A DNA stretch of 64,000 nucleotides from CAZSSM01 sp964609385 (GCA_964609385.1 CAZSSM010000040.1:1-64000); one strand, 5' to 3'. Counted from the stretch's first letter, positions 17,774 through 27,007 are shown. Program-made: numbers and translations. The notes: generated from the sequence alone by a model not told the origin.

Positions 17774-18820
17774 TTATTCCGAGCGATCGATGAACGGGAA
17801 GAGGGCGAGTAACTGTTCGCGTGTGGGCTGGGCGCCGTACTCGCAGACCTGGAAGGCCTCGGCGTAGCGGATGGCCCGGCCTCGGGTCTCGCCGTAGAGT
17901 TCGATGAGCTTGTCGCGGTACTGGTCGGCAATCGAAGCGAAGCGGCTGGAGAAGCGCTGGCGGACTTGCTGCTTGCGCTTCTCGACGGCGCCCGGATCGC
18001 TGGGGTCGGGGACCAGCTCCGGACCACCCAAGGCACCCCCTTCGTAGAACTGCGATTCCATGACCCCGAGCGCATCGAGCTTGGCCTCGACGACCGCGTC
18101 GATCGCCACGACCACGTCGGGGTCGAATGGACTCGGCTCCTGGAACCGATCGTAGTAGTAGAGGTAGACCGGGTTCTTGCCCAGCGGCGGGGTATCGGGG
18201 CAGAAGAACGGGACGGCGACCATGTAGGCCGAGTCCTGGACCAAGATCCCGGTGTAGCGGTGGTCGGGGTGATAGTCGTTGGGCCGGTGAGTCATCACGA
18301 TATCGGCGTTCCAGTTCCGGATCAGACGCGTGAGGATCCGTCGATTCTCGAGGGTCGGCAGCAGCTCCCCGTCGTGGATGTCGAGCACCGTTGTGGTGGT
18401 CCCGAGGATCTCGGCGGCCTCTTGGACCTCGGCGTATCTCCGCTTGGCCAGCGGTCCGCCGGCCATTTGCCAATGACCGATATCGCCGTTGGTGATGCTG
18501 ACGAACTGGACCTCCGCCCCGATCCGGTTCCAGAGGATCGCCGAGCCGCCGGCCTGGATCTCACAGTCGTCGGGATGGGCCCCGAACGCGATGACCCGTA
18601 GGGCTTCGCCGTCGGTTTGCTTGACGCGGACCGTACGCGGCTCCGCCCCAGGGTCCGGAACGGCCGAGTTCACTGACCCGGTCGCGATCGGGCTCGGTTC
18701 GTCGAGTGTTAACCCAGATGGATCGCCCGACCCATGCGGACCGATTGCACCCAGAATCAAGCTTAGCGCGACCCCCGTGATGAGGCCTGCTCCGTACAAC
18801 CAGGTCCGAGAAAGATGCAT
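17774..18820 (-). CDS. PIG-L family N-acetyl-hexosamine deacetylase
   Basis: 348 residues. An N-terminal hydrophobic signal (LYGAGLITGVALSLILGAIG) suggests an exported or anchored enzyme. The catalytic domain has the family motif AFGAHPDDCEIQAGG with the zinc-binding His-Asp-Asp, and the later zinc His in RPNDYHPDHRYT. PIG-L/LmbE enzymes remove acetyl groups from GlcNAc-containing glycans or small thiols. ATG 18820 has GAAGGAG 8 bases upstream. The C-terminal 80 residues beyond the core are typical of planctomycete members. Confidence 0.85.
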   Translation of the reverse strand: MHLSRTWLYGAGLITGVALSLILGAIGPHGSGDPSGLTLDEPSPIATGSVNSAVPDPGAEPRTVRVKQTDGEALRVIAFGAHPDDCEIQAGGSAILWNRIGAEVQFVSITNGDIGHWQMAGGPLAKRRYAEVQEAAEILGTTTTVLDIHDGELLPTLENRRILTRLIRNWNADIVMTHRPNDYHPDHRYTGILVQDSAYMVAVPFFCPDTPPLGKNPVYLYYYDRFQEPSPFDPDVVVAIDAVVEAKLDALGVMESQFYEGGALGGPELVPDPSDPGAVEKRKQQVRQRFSSRFASIADQYRDKLIELYGETRGRAIRYAEAFQVCEYGAQPTREQLLALFPFIDRSE

Positions 18821-19387
18821 GGCATCGGCTCCTTCGTTGTGGTGGGCGTCTTCCGTTGAGAGGGTGTCGACGCGCTTGGTGAGTCGAAACGGACAGTGAG
18901 AACGCATCCAGACCATCGAGCCGTCGGAACGCCTGACCGAACTAACGCCGACGATATCGCAACCGCGTCGACCTCGCAATCGCCACGATCGCCCTCCACA
19001 ACGAGAGATCGGGACCCTAGAGACCATCACACCAAGTCGAATCGCGCAGAGACATAACCCTGCACTTGTGGGCTGACGGGAAGGGTTCGACGCGAATTCG
19101 AGAGAGTTGTCGGGATTTTTTAAGTCTCGCTACGGTCAAAGGTTCGGGCGAATCGGCAGGGGAAAATCGCGCCGAAACCTAAAAAGCCGAGATGGCTCGA
19201 TCGTTGACCAAGCGACGAGGCATGGGGCTCTCCCAGGGACCGGGTCTGGTGGAGAAGTGGACCGCGCGGGATCGGGCCACCTATCGCCGTGGGTCGACCC
19301 ATGTCCTCAAGACCTCGTCTGCGCATCGGCCCACTGCACTCACGCAGAAGGCCACGACGCCCGACCACTTTTCGAGGAGAACGTCCC
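18821..19387. other. Gene-free stretch before the CRISPR-associated island
   Basis: About 570 bases separating the PIG-L gene from the divergent sigma-like gene. It should hold promoters for both, but no convincing -35/-10 pair was found. A T6 run follows TTGTCGGGA near 19115-19121. No CRISPR repeats are visible. Confidence 0.4.
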
Positions 19388-20476
19388 TTGAGTACGACTA
19401 CGACTGGAAATTCGGACGATTCGCACTGCAACGAACCGACCAGGTCCCAGTACGAGCGACTCCAACAGTTGATCCTGAACGATCCGGACCACAGTGAGAT
19501 TCTCCCGGCCGAACATGATCTGTTACGCAATCTATCGATCGATCGCAACCGGGACCTCCGGATCAGCCTAGCGTTCTTCGAAGGACTGGTCGCGCGTGTA
19601 ATCCGTCGAAACTATCGAGGTTGTTTCCTCCCCGTGGGACAGGGCGATTTGGCCGAGGAGACTCATTACAAGGTCGCCCGGCGCGTCGATCAATTGTCTC
19701 CTGAGCAGCAACAACGCATCGTGGTCTATAGTCAAAGAGCATGTCGTAACAATCTGTGTGACGCACTTCATTCAAAAAAATTCCATGATCCTATGGATCC
19801 TCATGGGATCATTGAAGGCGAAGCAGCCGAGCCTGGTTCGGGACGACGAGGACGCGTCCAGGCTAGCCATCGCCTTGTTTTACGGAGCCAAGAGCAACGC
19901 CAAGCGATCGGGAGCACGACACACGAATTGACTCCCAAGCAATGGCTGTTCTGGGATCGTTTTAACACGAAGACTCGGGATCATCTCGATCGTCTGCCAT
20001 TTCCGCTGAACCCTCGCTCGCGGGTCAACAATTATAACGCCATTTTCCTGTATTGGCATCGATATAAAGTCGTCCACTTCCTGCTCAATCAGCTCCGCTT
20101 TCCGGAGAAGATCTACGGCGTGCCGATCGCCGAAGCCTTAGTCCAGATTCCGCCCTGGACTGATGAGGAACTCCGCTGGACCTTTGGGCGGCCGGACAAC
20201 CGCGACCTGCCCACACTCGATCAACTCTGGGAAAGGCTAGTCGACGTCCTGCAACAGAGCGATCGCGGGGCGACCTCGCGTCAAATCTTGACGTCAGCGT
20301 TCGAACCGTTCGACGGCCTCATTAAGGGGCGATTTGCTAAGAAGATCCCTGGATTGGTCTGCCAGGCTCGTAATCTTGCTAAGGACCATCTCGACGACGA
20401 GGCATGGCGACTCTGCTTCGCTCCCTGGTTCGATCAGGGGAAGCGCTATGCAATTCGAGACAAGTCAAATCCTTAA
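19388..20476 (+). CDS. Sigma-region-2-like protein upstream of type III CRISPR operon
   Basis: 362 residues, family not recognised as a whole. Residues about 58-135 resemble ECF sigma region 2: an acidic DLAEETHYKVARRVDQL segment (87-103) in the place of the usual DLVQEVFLKVW helix, then YSQRACRNNLCDALHSKK (114-131) matching the region 2.3-2.4 pattern of an aromatic residue followed by RNxxxDxxRRK. No standard region 4 helix-turn-helix is evident; residues 140-362 are of unknown fold. The TTG start at 19388 has GAGGAG 8 bases upstream. It is first in a run with the 20589 gene and the Lon-CARF protease. I infer that it is the transcription-side output of that module, by analogy with CalpS. Confidence 0.5.
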   Translation: MSTTTTGNSDDSHCNEPTRSQYERLQQLILNDPDHSEILPAEHDLLRNLSIDRNRDLRISLAFFEGLVARVIRRNYRGCFLPVGQGDLAEETHYKVARRVDQLSPEQQQRIVVYSQRACRNNLCDALHSKKFHDPMDPHGIIEGEAAEPGSGRRGRVQASHRLVLRSQEQRQAIGSTTHELTPKQWLFWDRFNTKTRDHLDRLPFPLNPRSRVNNYNAIFLYWHRYKVVHFLLNQLRFPEKIYGVPIAEALVQIPPWTDEELRWTFGRPDNRDLPTLDQLWERLVDVLQQSDRGATSRQILTSAFEPFDGLIKGRFAKKIPGLVCQARNLAKDHLDDEAWRLCFAPWFDQGKRYAIRDKSNP

Positions 20477-20588
20477 TTGCGTAACCGGTGAGAATTGGCA
20501 GATCCCTTTCCTCCTGGCCTAAGCGCCGATTCCTCAACGGCGTCCAAGAAAACCACTTTTCTGAATCACAGGGCCTGAGGAGGCATCG

Positions 20589-21929
20589 ATGATCAACGAA
20601 TGCTCAAGCCGTGAGGCCGACACGTTCCCGCATTGGAGCAGAGTAATCAGCATGTTTTTGGAGGCGACCAGGAAACGATTTCAGTTGCCGCTGTCGAGAC
20701 CAAGTGGGCTCCTCTCACAAGACCTCAATCCGGAACGCATTATCGAAAGGGCCATGGCACAGTTTTCTGAACTCATTGAGAAATTGGGACGTCAAGGGCT
20801 CCTGCATGATCCTTTGGTGTTCCTCGAATGGAATCCTGGGAAAACCCATCGTGACGTGGCCATCGAGAGGGGACCGAGGATCACAGACGACGACCTCGTC
20901 GACCTGATCGCGAGGACGGCTTGGTTGCTCAGGATCGCGCCGAGTCTGCGAGAGCGGTTCGATCCCGATGACCAAGTCCAACGAGCGCTCGATACAATTC
21001 ACCACGAAGTACTTCGAAAAGGGCGAAATGTCCGAATACCTCTCGACGCCGACGCTTGGTTGGAACGCTTTACGAAACTCGAACAGACACATGATGTAAT
21101 CGACCCAGGCTCGGATCTCGAAGCGGATGACGTTCGCGAGGCCGTCAACCTGTTCGAGCAACTCGACACCGCCGAGTTGGTCCACGCTGCGCTCCGGAGG
21201 ATGAACCGGGCGACGGAATCGGAAGCTCACCAGATCGCACGCTGCCTCCGACAGCTCCGAGACGATCCGGTCACCCTGGCACCGGCTTCCGAGCGCGTCC
21301 AGGAGTACGGGATGATTCTGCCGTTGGAGGTCGAGGAGATCGATCCGATCCTCGCTTCGACAGCGCGAAAGATCCCGGCTCTCCTCGATGCCTTCGCCGA
21401 GGTCGAGGCCATGGCGAGGGGGCCGGTCCAGTCACCCTGGGGAGCTCATCCGCTCGAGATGATCCCGCTCGGAGATGATCTTGAAGACGGGGAAGATCTT
21501 GTAGACCCTAGTTTAGTAAAAGGTGAACACGTTCCTGGAAAACCAGCGGAAGTTATCTCGATTCCGAGGTCCTCGACATCTTATCTCCTGGGGGCAGCGG
21601 CGGCCATCGTCGGGGCACGTACAGAGTTCTTCTGGCGGGATCCCTCGGGTCGCTTCGAGGCCTGCCTCGAACTGCCTGCGAACATCGCCGGACCCCAGGC
21701 GGAGATCGAGGCCGAATTGTCCTTCTACGATCTCGAGGACCACGATCCGATCCCGAAACTCGTCGGGACTCCGGTGATCCTCAACGGGATCCAACCGGGG
21801 TCGATCGATCGAGAGGGCATCCTTAATGTCCGAGGGATCGCCCGCGAGATCCGACCCGAGTCGGGATCGATGACTCTTCAGGTCGGAATGGAACGGGTCC
21901 TCTGGAATCTCATCGATGATCGTTCTTGA
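20589..21929 (+). CDS. Unknown protein between the sigma-like gene and the Lon-CARF protease
   Basis: 446 residues with no family I recognise. Residues 1-275 are predicted mostly helical. Residues about 275-325 are an acidic, Pro/Gly-rich linker (PLGDDLEDGEDLVDPSLVKG). Residues 330-446 look like a small beta-rich domain (EFFWRDPSGRFEACLELP, then VGTPVILNGIQPGSI). There is no signal peptide and no transmembrane helix. A near-perfect AGGAGG lies 5 bases before the ATG, and the gene ends 11 bases before the protease start, so the two are translationally close. Two domains joined by a flexible acidic linker between a sigma-like protein and a protease make it a candidate anti-sigma factor and cleavage substrate, but this is inference from position and layout. 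Confidence 0.45.
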   Translation: MINECSSREADTFPHWSRVISMFLEATRKRFQLPLSRPSGLLSQDLNPERIIERAMAQFSELIEKLGRQGLLHDPLVFLEWNPGKTHRDVAIERGPRITDDDLVDLIARTAWLLRIAPSLRERFDPDDQVQRALDTIHHEVLRKGRNVRIPLDADAWLERFTKLEQTHDVIDPGSDLEADDVREAVNLFEQLDTAELVHAALRRMNRATESEAHQIARCLRQLRDDPVTLAPASERVQEYGMILPLEVEEIDPILASTARKIPALLDAFAEVEAMARGPVQSPWGAHPLEMIPLGDDLEDGEDLVDPSLVKGEHVPGKPAEVISIPRSSTSYLLGAAAAIVGARTEFFWRDPSGRFEACLELPANIAGPQAEIEAELSFYDLEDHDPIPKLVGTPVILNGIQPGSIDREGILNVRGIAREIRPESGSMTLQVGMERVLWNLIDDRS

Positions 21930-21940
21930 GGAGCATCGCC

Positions 21941-23449
21941 GTGACTTTTCATTCGAGTCCTGACTCCGTGATGGCAACTATTCAAAGAAAGGGGATCGAT
22001 GATCAGTGGATCGACGCACATCTCGTCAGTCCGTCCGACTGCCTCAGTAGGACGCGTGCGAAGCACATTGTGCGGACATTGGGAGGATTGTCACCGTTCT
22101 GGCTGACTCGTCAGGTCCTCGTACACTCCGGCCGTCTTCCTGCTTCGTCTCACGATCGGCGCGGTCGGTTGAGTGTCGCGAGCGGTTCGGCTCGGATCTT
22201 GCTTACTCGGACGGAATCCGCCCCAGCGATCGGTGCGCAGAGGGATGAGGAAGGCCCTTCGTCTGACGAAGAGGGGCCGGAAGTGCTCGCCCATGCGTTT
22301 CTGCTTCCGGTCCGCTGGCGTTCTGAGGGCGACCCAACGACGAGCCGCGTCCCGATCGCGCTCGGAGAGCTGGCTCAACGGATCGTCGACCAACTGCGAC
22401 GGGCGGGAGAACTCGACGCGACCACGCGGTGGTGGCTTGACTTGGACGACAGCCTGGGCGGCGGGGAGTTCGGCCCGATGCCCGACCTGAGTCGGGTGAC
22501 CCGGCTGAGTTACGAGTCGGCGTGGGCAACCTTGGCGGCGACCTTGATTGTCAACGCTGGTCAGGGCCGAACCCTTCCTCAAGTCTGGGCGACCGGCTGC
22601 TGGGATCCCGAAATGGGCGTTACTCTGGTCGATGACGCGTCGTTGGCCCGCAAGTGCGCTTTGGCCCACGCCTGGGGCGCCGAGTCGTTGTACGTCCCCT
22701 TTAACCAGATTCCGGCCGCGCGCCGAGTCGCACCGGACGGCCTGGAACTCAGGGAGCTGAGGACCGGCACCAAAAAGATCCGCGAGGCCCTCGCCTCCTA
22801 TCTCTTTGATTTGGAGGATCCGCCGCGCTGGGATGCGGAGGATCCCATTCAACAAGAGCGGTGCGTCACGTATTACTTGAAAAGCGGTCGCGTTCCGGGC
22901 ATCATGAAGTACTATCAAGAGCAACTGATGATGCCGATCATCGAGCGTTGTCGTACCGGCCTCCAGCAAGTCGCAAAGGACCTCGGACCGCGCGGTCTGA
23001 TCACGGTCCTCAGCTTCAACGTCGAGCTGATCATCATTATCGTTTCGACGATCCGAGCTACCTCGTGCCTCGTGATCCACAACGGTCGGACCGCCGCCTT
23101 CACCCAGTTCGTCGAGGAGCATGGGTGGCGGTTTGAAAAACTCGGCTGCACGCTGATTCCGGGCGATTGTGGTCGGGACGGTAAGCTTCAGGAGCTGACC
23201 CCCGTTTTTCAGCGCATGATCAGGACGTTCCAGGAAGACCATGATCTCCATGACGAACAGGTCTATGTAGACCTGACGCCGGGCTTCAAGGTGATGAGCC
23301 TCGCACTCAATATCGCTGCGCCCGGGTCGGTGAACCGGCTGTACCTCAGTCACCGTTGGGACGAGACCTATCGGACCAACCGCCCGCTGACCGAACAAGT
23401 CGAGATCTGGAGTCCCTCAGAGCCGAGCCCACCCGAAACCGACCGATGA
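21941..23449 (+). CDS. Lon-like Ser/Lys protease fused to a CARF domain
   Basis: 502 residues. Residues about 115-260 align with the Lon (S16) proteolytic domain. ESAWATLAATLIVNAGQG aligns with the PSAG serine helix and places Ser193 at the nucleophile. WATGC follows in the place of AMTGE, and SLARKCALAHAWGAESLYVP matches GGLKEKLLAAHRGGIKTVLIP with Lys238 at the catalytic lysine. The spacing Ser to Thr(TG) is 25, as in E. coli Lon; Lys to the downstream Pro is 15, also identical. Residues about 310-480 look like a CARF-type Rossmann domain with VDLTPGFKVMS (about 443-453) in the ligand-binding DxTGGxKxMS position. There is no AAA+ domain. GTG 21941 has GAGGAG 7 bases upstream. Predicted cyclic-oligoadenylate-gated protease. 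Confidence 0.72.
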   Translation: MTFHSSPDSVMATIQRKGIDDQWIDAHLVSPSDCLSRTRAKHIVRTLGGLSPFWLTRQVLVHSGRLPASSHDRRGRLSVASGSARILLTRTESAPAIGAQRDEEGPSSDEEGPEVLAHAFLLPVRWRSEGDPTTSRVPIALGELAQRIVDQLRRAGELDATTRWWLDLDDSLGGGEFGPMPDLSRVTRLSYESAWATLAATLIVNAGQGRTLPQVWATGCWDPEMGVTLVDDASLARKCALAHAWGAESLYVPFNQIPAARRVAPDGLELRELRTGTKKIREALASYLFDLEDPPRWDAEDPIQQERCVTYYLKSGRVPGIMKYYQEQLMMPIIERCRTGLQQVAKDLGPRGLITVLSFNVELIIIIVSTIRATSCLVIHNGRTAAFTQFVEEHGWRFEKLGCTLIPGDCGRDGKLQELTPVFQRMIRTFQEDHDLHDEQVYVDLTPGFKVMSLALNIAAPGSVNRLYLSHRWDETYRTNRPLTEQVEIWSPSEPSPPETDR

Positions 23450-23621
23450 CCCGATCGGGATCATCGACCTGGGACGCCCACCGCCTCGGGCACTGATCGG
23501 GGTGAGGTCTGGGTCGTCTGGTCAATGGACTGATCAGACGGATCGGATGGTTGATTGAAAATCTTTGAGCGAGGCATGCGAACCGTTTGCAGATTTCACC
23601 GTGAATCAGGATTGTCTTCGC

Positions 23622-23650
23622 TTGTTGAGTAGACGGGCACGATTTAGAAT
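23622..23650 (+). promoter_or_regulatory. Candidate promoter of the cmr operon
   Basis: TTGTTG (23622-23627) and TAGAAT (23645-23650) are spaced by 17 bases in the 283-base gap between the Lon-CARF gene and cmr1. The -10 matches the consensus at five of six positions, the -35 at three or four. It would give the effector operon its own housekeeping promoter with a leader of about 75 bases. Confidence 0.4.
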
Positions 23651-23732
23651 AAGGAAACAACGGACGTATTTGGAATCGAATCAGCGTCGACGTTGCACTC
23701 GGCGACCGTTCTAGAAATAAGCCCGATCCTCG

Positions 23733-25091
23733 ATGAGTTGGGTTGACACCCCCTGGAGTTTTCTCTTGCCCAAACCTGATGAGATCCCGGACTGTCCCGA
23801 AGAACTCGTTGCCGCCAACGAGCCCGGCGCGGGCGCGGCGTTGTCTGAGTTCGATTCGAGGTCGCTCGGCCTCGAGTCGCGCGAGCTGACCATCGAGGTG
23901 GTGACCCATATGTATGGCGGCGGCGTTGAGATCGGTCGCCACGATCCGAGCCACCCGATCCGTGCGCAGGGGATCCGCGGCCAACTCCGCGCGTGGTGGC
24001 GGCTCGCCTGCGGCCACCGCTATGCCTCGACCGAACAACGCTGGCGCCGCGAGGAAGAGATCTTCGGTAGCACCACGTTTCCCAGCCCGCTGACCATCCA
24101 TGTCGTGCAGCAACCTGACCTCAAGGGACGACGGCTCGATCCCGAACAGATCAAGCGGGCCGATGAGATTCAGTATGCCCTTTTCCCTGCGGTGAGTCCA
24201 ACACGGATGGGATTGGAATATAAGGAGGATCGCGATGTCCTTCAAGCGGGCCTCGTGTTCAAACTTCGATTGACCTGGCTGTCGGCCGAGCGGATCGCGC
24301 GTCGGCGCATCCGACAGCGCGAGATCGCCGAAGACACATCGATCCCGACGGAGGTTACCCCGATCTGTGGGGAGATCGACGAAGCACTGACCGCCTGGCT
24401 CGCCTTCGGCGGCTACGGGGCGCGGACCCGTCGCGGTTGCGGCGCGATCCGTTCGGTCGATCCGCCTCCATTATCGAGATTACCCGTGCTTCCCGGGGTC
24501 CGCTGCTTTGTCCCCAATGATTATCGGGCGGAGGATCCAGTCGAGATCAACGCTTGGCTGGATGCCGTTGACCTCTACCGCGCATTCCGCGAATGGCGTC
24601 CAGATCGTCGGGGCAGCGGGCCCGGCCGAAGCCGATGGCCTGAGGCCGACTCGCTCCGCAAAATCACCCGTCAAAGCACAACCGACCACATCAAACCGGT
24701 GGTTCCCTCAAACACGATCCCTGCATTCCCGAGGTCGGCCCTCGGCATGCCGATCGTCTTTCATTTCAAGGACAGAGGCGACCCGGGTCAGATCCAAGTT
24801 TATCCAAAACTTCATGGCGAATCGGAGAAACGGGAGCGGATGGCGTCGCCGGTAATCACACGGCCGCTCTACCATGATGGCCGATGGGTACCGGGCCTCG
24901 TCTTCCTAAAGAGCGACCCGACCGGCTATCGGATCCACCTCGAGGGCCAGGTCACACGAACACTCGACGGGGCCCCGGTCGTCGACGAGCGTCTGGCGCC
25001 GCTTGAGCCGATGCACGGCCGTGCCTCGGCCATCGAGGCGTTCGTCGCCTTCGCCCAGTCCCGCGGCTACGAGGAGGTCGACCCATCGTGA
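23733..25091 (+). CDS. cmr1: Type III-B CRISPR RAMP protein Cmr1
   Basis: 452 residues. Cmr1 is a Cas7-like subunit that caps the Cmr effector complex at the 3' side of the crRNA and helps recognise target RNA. The family signature PIRAQGIRGQLRAWWRL is at about residues 75-91, preceded by LTIEVVTHMYGGG. A glycine-rich GGYGARTRRGCGAI segment near residue 230 is the RAMP G-loop. The first about 50 residues are an unusual extension before the RAMP fold. It opens the operon; its stop overlaps the GTG start of cas10 by 4 bases, indicating translational coupling. Confidence 0.9.
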   Translation: MSWVDTPWSFLLPKPDEIPDCPEELVAANEPGAGAALSEFDSRSLGLESRELTIEVVTHMYGGGVEIGRHDPSHPIRAQGIRGQLRAWWRLACGHRYASTEQRWRREEEIFGSTTFPSPLTIHVVQQPDLKGRRLDPEQIKRADEIQYALFPAVSPTRMGLEYKEDRDVLQAGLVFKLRLTWLSAERIARRRIRQREIAEDTSIPTEVTPICGEIDEALTAWLAFGGYGARTRRGCGAIRSVDPPPLSRLPVLPGVRCFVPNDYRAEDPVEINAWLDAVDLYRAFREWRPDRRGSGPGRSRWPEADSLRKITRQSTTDHIKPVVPSNTIPAFPRSALGMPIVFHFKDRGDPGQIQVYPKLHGESEKRERMASPVITRPLYHDGRWVPGLVFLKSDPTGYRIHLEGQVTRTLDGAPVVDERLAPLEPMHGRASAIEAFVAFAQSRGYEEVDPS

Positions 25092-27007
25092 ACACGTACC
25101 TGATCGCGATCTCTGTCGGTCCGGTTCAGTCGTTTATCGCCGCAGCGCGTCGGACCCGCGACCTCTGGTTCGGCTCTTATCTCCTCTCGGAGATCTGCCG
25201 AGTCGCCTCAATAAAGCTCACAAAGGACTCAGGATGCAATCTGATTTATCCTCATGCGTCAATAATAGAAAAAAACAACAAGCAATACAAGTCGAACTGT
25301 CCTAACAGCATCCTCGCAGAGTATTGCGGCGAGGATCCTGGGGAGCTTGTAGCCAACGCGTACGAAGCAGTACAAGAAAAGTGGGACTGTATCACCGGGA
25401 ATGTTTTCTCTAAATACAAAATGTTTATTGTTAAAGAAATTTGGGATAATCAGAAAAGCGATGCTTTGGAATTTTACGCAGCTTGGTCCCCGTTCGACCC
25501 GGTCAGTAATGCCTCCAATCCCAAGAGCTATCGGGTAACGCGTGGGTTAGTGATGCGACTGCTGGCGGGTCGGAAGCGATGCCGCGACTTCCTTCCTGCT
25601 GCAGGACGAGCCGGTGTTCCAAAGTCTTCACTGGACGGACTTCGAGAGAGCGTGCTGAAGAAGCTTGATGAGCTGGATGAGACCGCACTGGATCGAAGTG
25701 AATTACAGTGTCCGCTTCGAATCCGCCCTGGGGAGCAGCTTGATGTGATCGGCCTGGTCAAGCGGACCGCCGAAGGGCATCGCCACTACCCATCGGTCTC
25801 CCGAGTCGCGGCCGATCCCTGGCTTCGAGGCGCTGAACAACTTCGACCTGATCGCTTCGAAACGTTCTTTCAAGCCTGCCAAGAGCTCGCTGAAGCTAAG
25901 CCCTCACCTCTGCACAAATTAGATGTTTGTAAAAAATCGCCTACAGGCCAGCCTTCCTACAGTCAGTTCCCATTTGAAGGTGTCGTGGTCTATCAAGCAA
26001 GGCATCACGAACTATTGGAAGAAAATGACCACGGAATTCCGTCGGAACACCGATCAGCAATTAAGGATAAGGTCAACCGAGTGGGGGCTGAGCTTGGAAA
26101 ACTCATTCGCGACGGGGAACTCGAGGAGCCCAACCCGTACCTGGCGGTGTTGTCCGCCGACGGGGACCGTATGGGCAAGGCGCTCTCGAAGCTCGAGAAT
26201 CCCGAGGATCACCGGTGCTTCTCTCAAGACCTCTCAAAGTTTGCCGAAGAGGCGCGGAGGATCGTCAAGTGTAACCGTGGGGTCCTAATCTACTCGGGAG
26301 GCGACGACATCCTGGCCTTTGTGCCCGTCGATTATTGCCTGAAGTGTGCGAGAGAGTTGTACGAGATGTTCGTCTCTCTCCTTGAGCGTCGGGCGGAACG
26401 GCTGGAGGAGCGGTTGACCCTCTCGGTCGGGGTGGCGATCGGGCACTTCCTCGAGAACATGGAGGACCTTCTCAATTATGGTCGGGCCGCCGAGAAGCAC
26501 GCCAAACGCCCAAGGGGCGATACCGTTGGTGGCAAGCAAGAGGAACGCGACGGCTTGGCGATCCATCTGCACAAGCGGGGCGGGAGTCCCGTCGAGGTCC
26601 GGGACCAATGGAGCTCGCAGCGGGGTCCAGACGATCGCGAACCCCTCGATCGTCGGATCGCAACGCTGGCCGAGCAACTCGCTCGGGGGGCTATCCCGAA
26701 CCGGATCGCCACGGACCTTCATCAGATCTCTCTGGTGTATGACCATTGGCAAGGCGACTCGGTCAAAGAGGCGATCCGCGCGGATGCTTTACGGGTGATC
26801 GCCGCCAAGCGTCCCTCAGGTGAACAGAGCGAGATGGGTGAGATCCGCCGGCTGGTGGAGGCACGGGTCGAGGATGCGAACTCGCTGCGGGCCTTCGCCG
26901 ATGAGATTCTCATCGCCCGCCAGTTCGCCACGGTCAATCGACAGGTCGGCCCTGCGGCCCATCGCGAGGACGCCGACTGTGTCGCGAATCTGGAGAAATC
27001 GTCATGA
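25088..27007 (+). CDS. cas10: Cas10/Cmr2 with intact GGDD cyclase motif and no HD nuclease domain
   Basis: 639 residues, the large subunit of the type III-B complex. It starts directly at the first palm region (ISVGPVQSFIAAARRTRDLW), so the N-terminal HD DNase domain found in longer Cmr2 proteins is missing. The second palm domain carries LSADGDRMGKAL (about residue 355) and LIYSGGDDILAF with GGDD at residues 404-407, the metal site that makes cyclic oligoadenylate from ATP on target RNA binding. The GTG start overlaps cmr1; the stop overlaps the cmr3 ATG. A stretch coding for residues about 40-135 is noticeably more AT-rich than the rest. Confidence 0.92.
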   Translation: MNTYLIAISVGPVQSFIAAARRTRDLWFGSYLLSEICRVASIKLTKDSGCNLIYPHASIIEKNNKQYKSNCPNSILAEYCGEDPGELVANAYEAVQEKWDCITGNVFSKYKMFIVKEIWDNQKSDALEFYAAWSPFDPVSNASNPKSYRVTRGLVMRLLAGRKRCRDFLPAAGRAGVPKSSLDGLRESVLKKLDELDETALDRSELQCPLRIRPGEQLDVIGLVKRTAEGHRHYPSVSRVAADPWLRGAEQLRPDRFETFFQACQELAEAKPSPLHKLDVCKKSPTGQPSYSQFPFEGVVVYQARHHELLEENDHGIPSEHRSAIKDKVNRVGAELGKLIRDGELEEPNPYLAVLSADGDRMGKALSKLENPEDHRCFSQDLSKFAEEARRIVKCNRGVLIYSGGDDILAFVPVDYCLKCARELYEMFVSLLERRAERLEERLTLSVGVAIGHFLENMEDLLNYGRAAEKHAKRPRGDTVGGKQEERDGLAIHLHKRGGSPVEVRDQWSSQRGPDDREPLDRRIATLAEQLARGAIPNRIATDLHQISLVYDHWQGDSVKEAIRADALRVIAAKRPSGEQSEMGEIRRLVEARVEDANSLRAFADEILIARQFATVNRQVGPAAHREDADCVANLEKSS

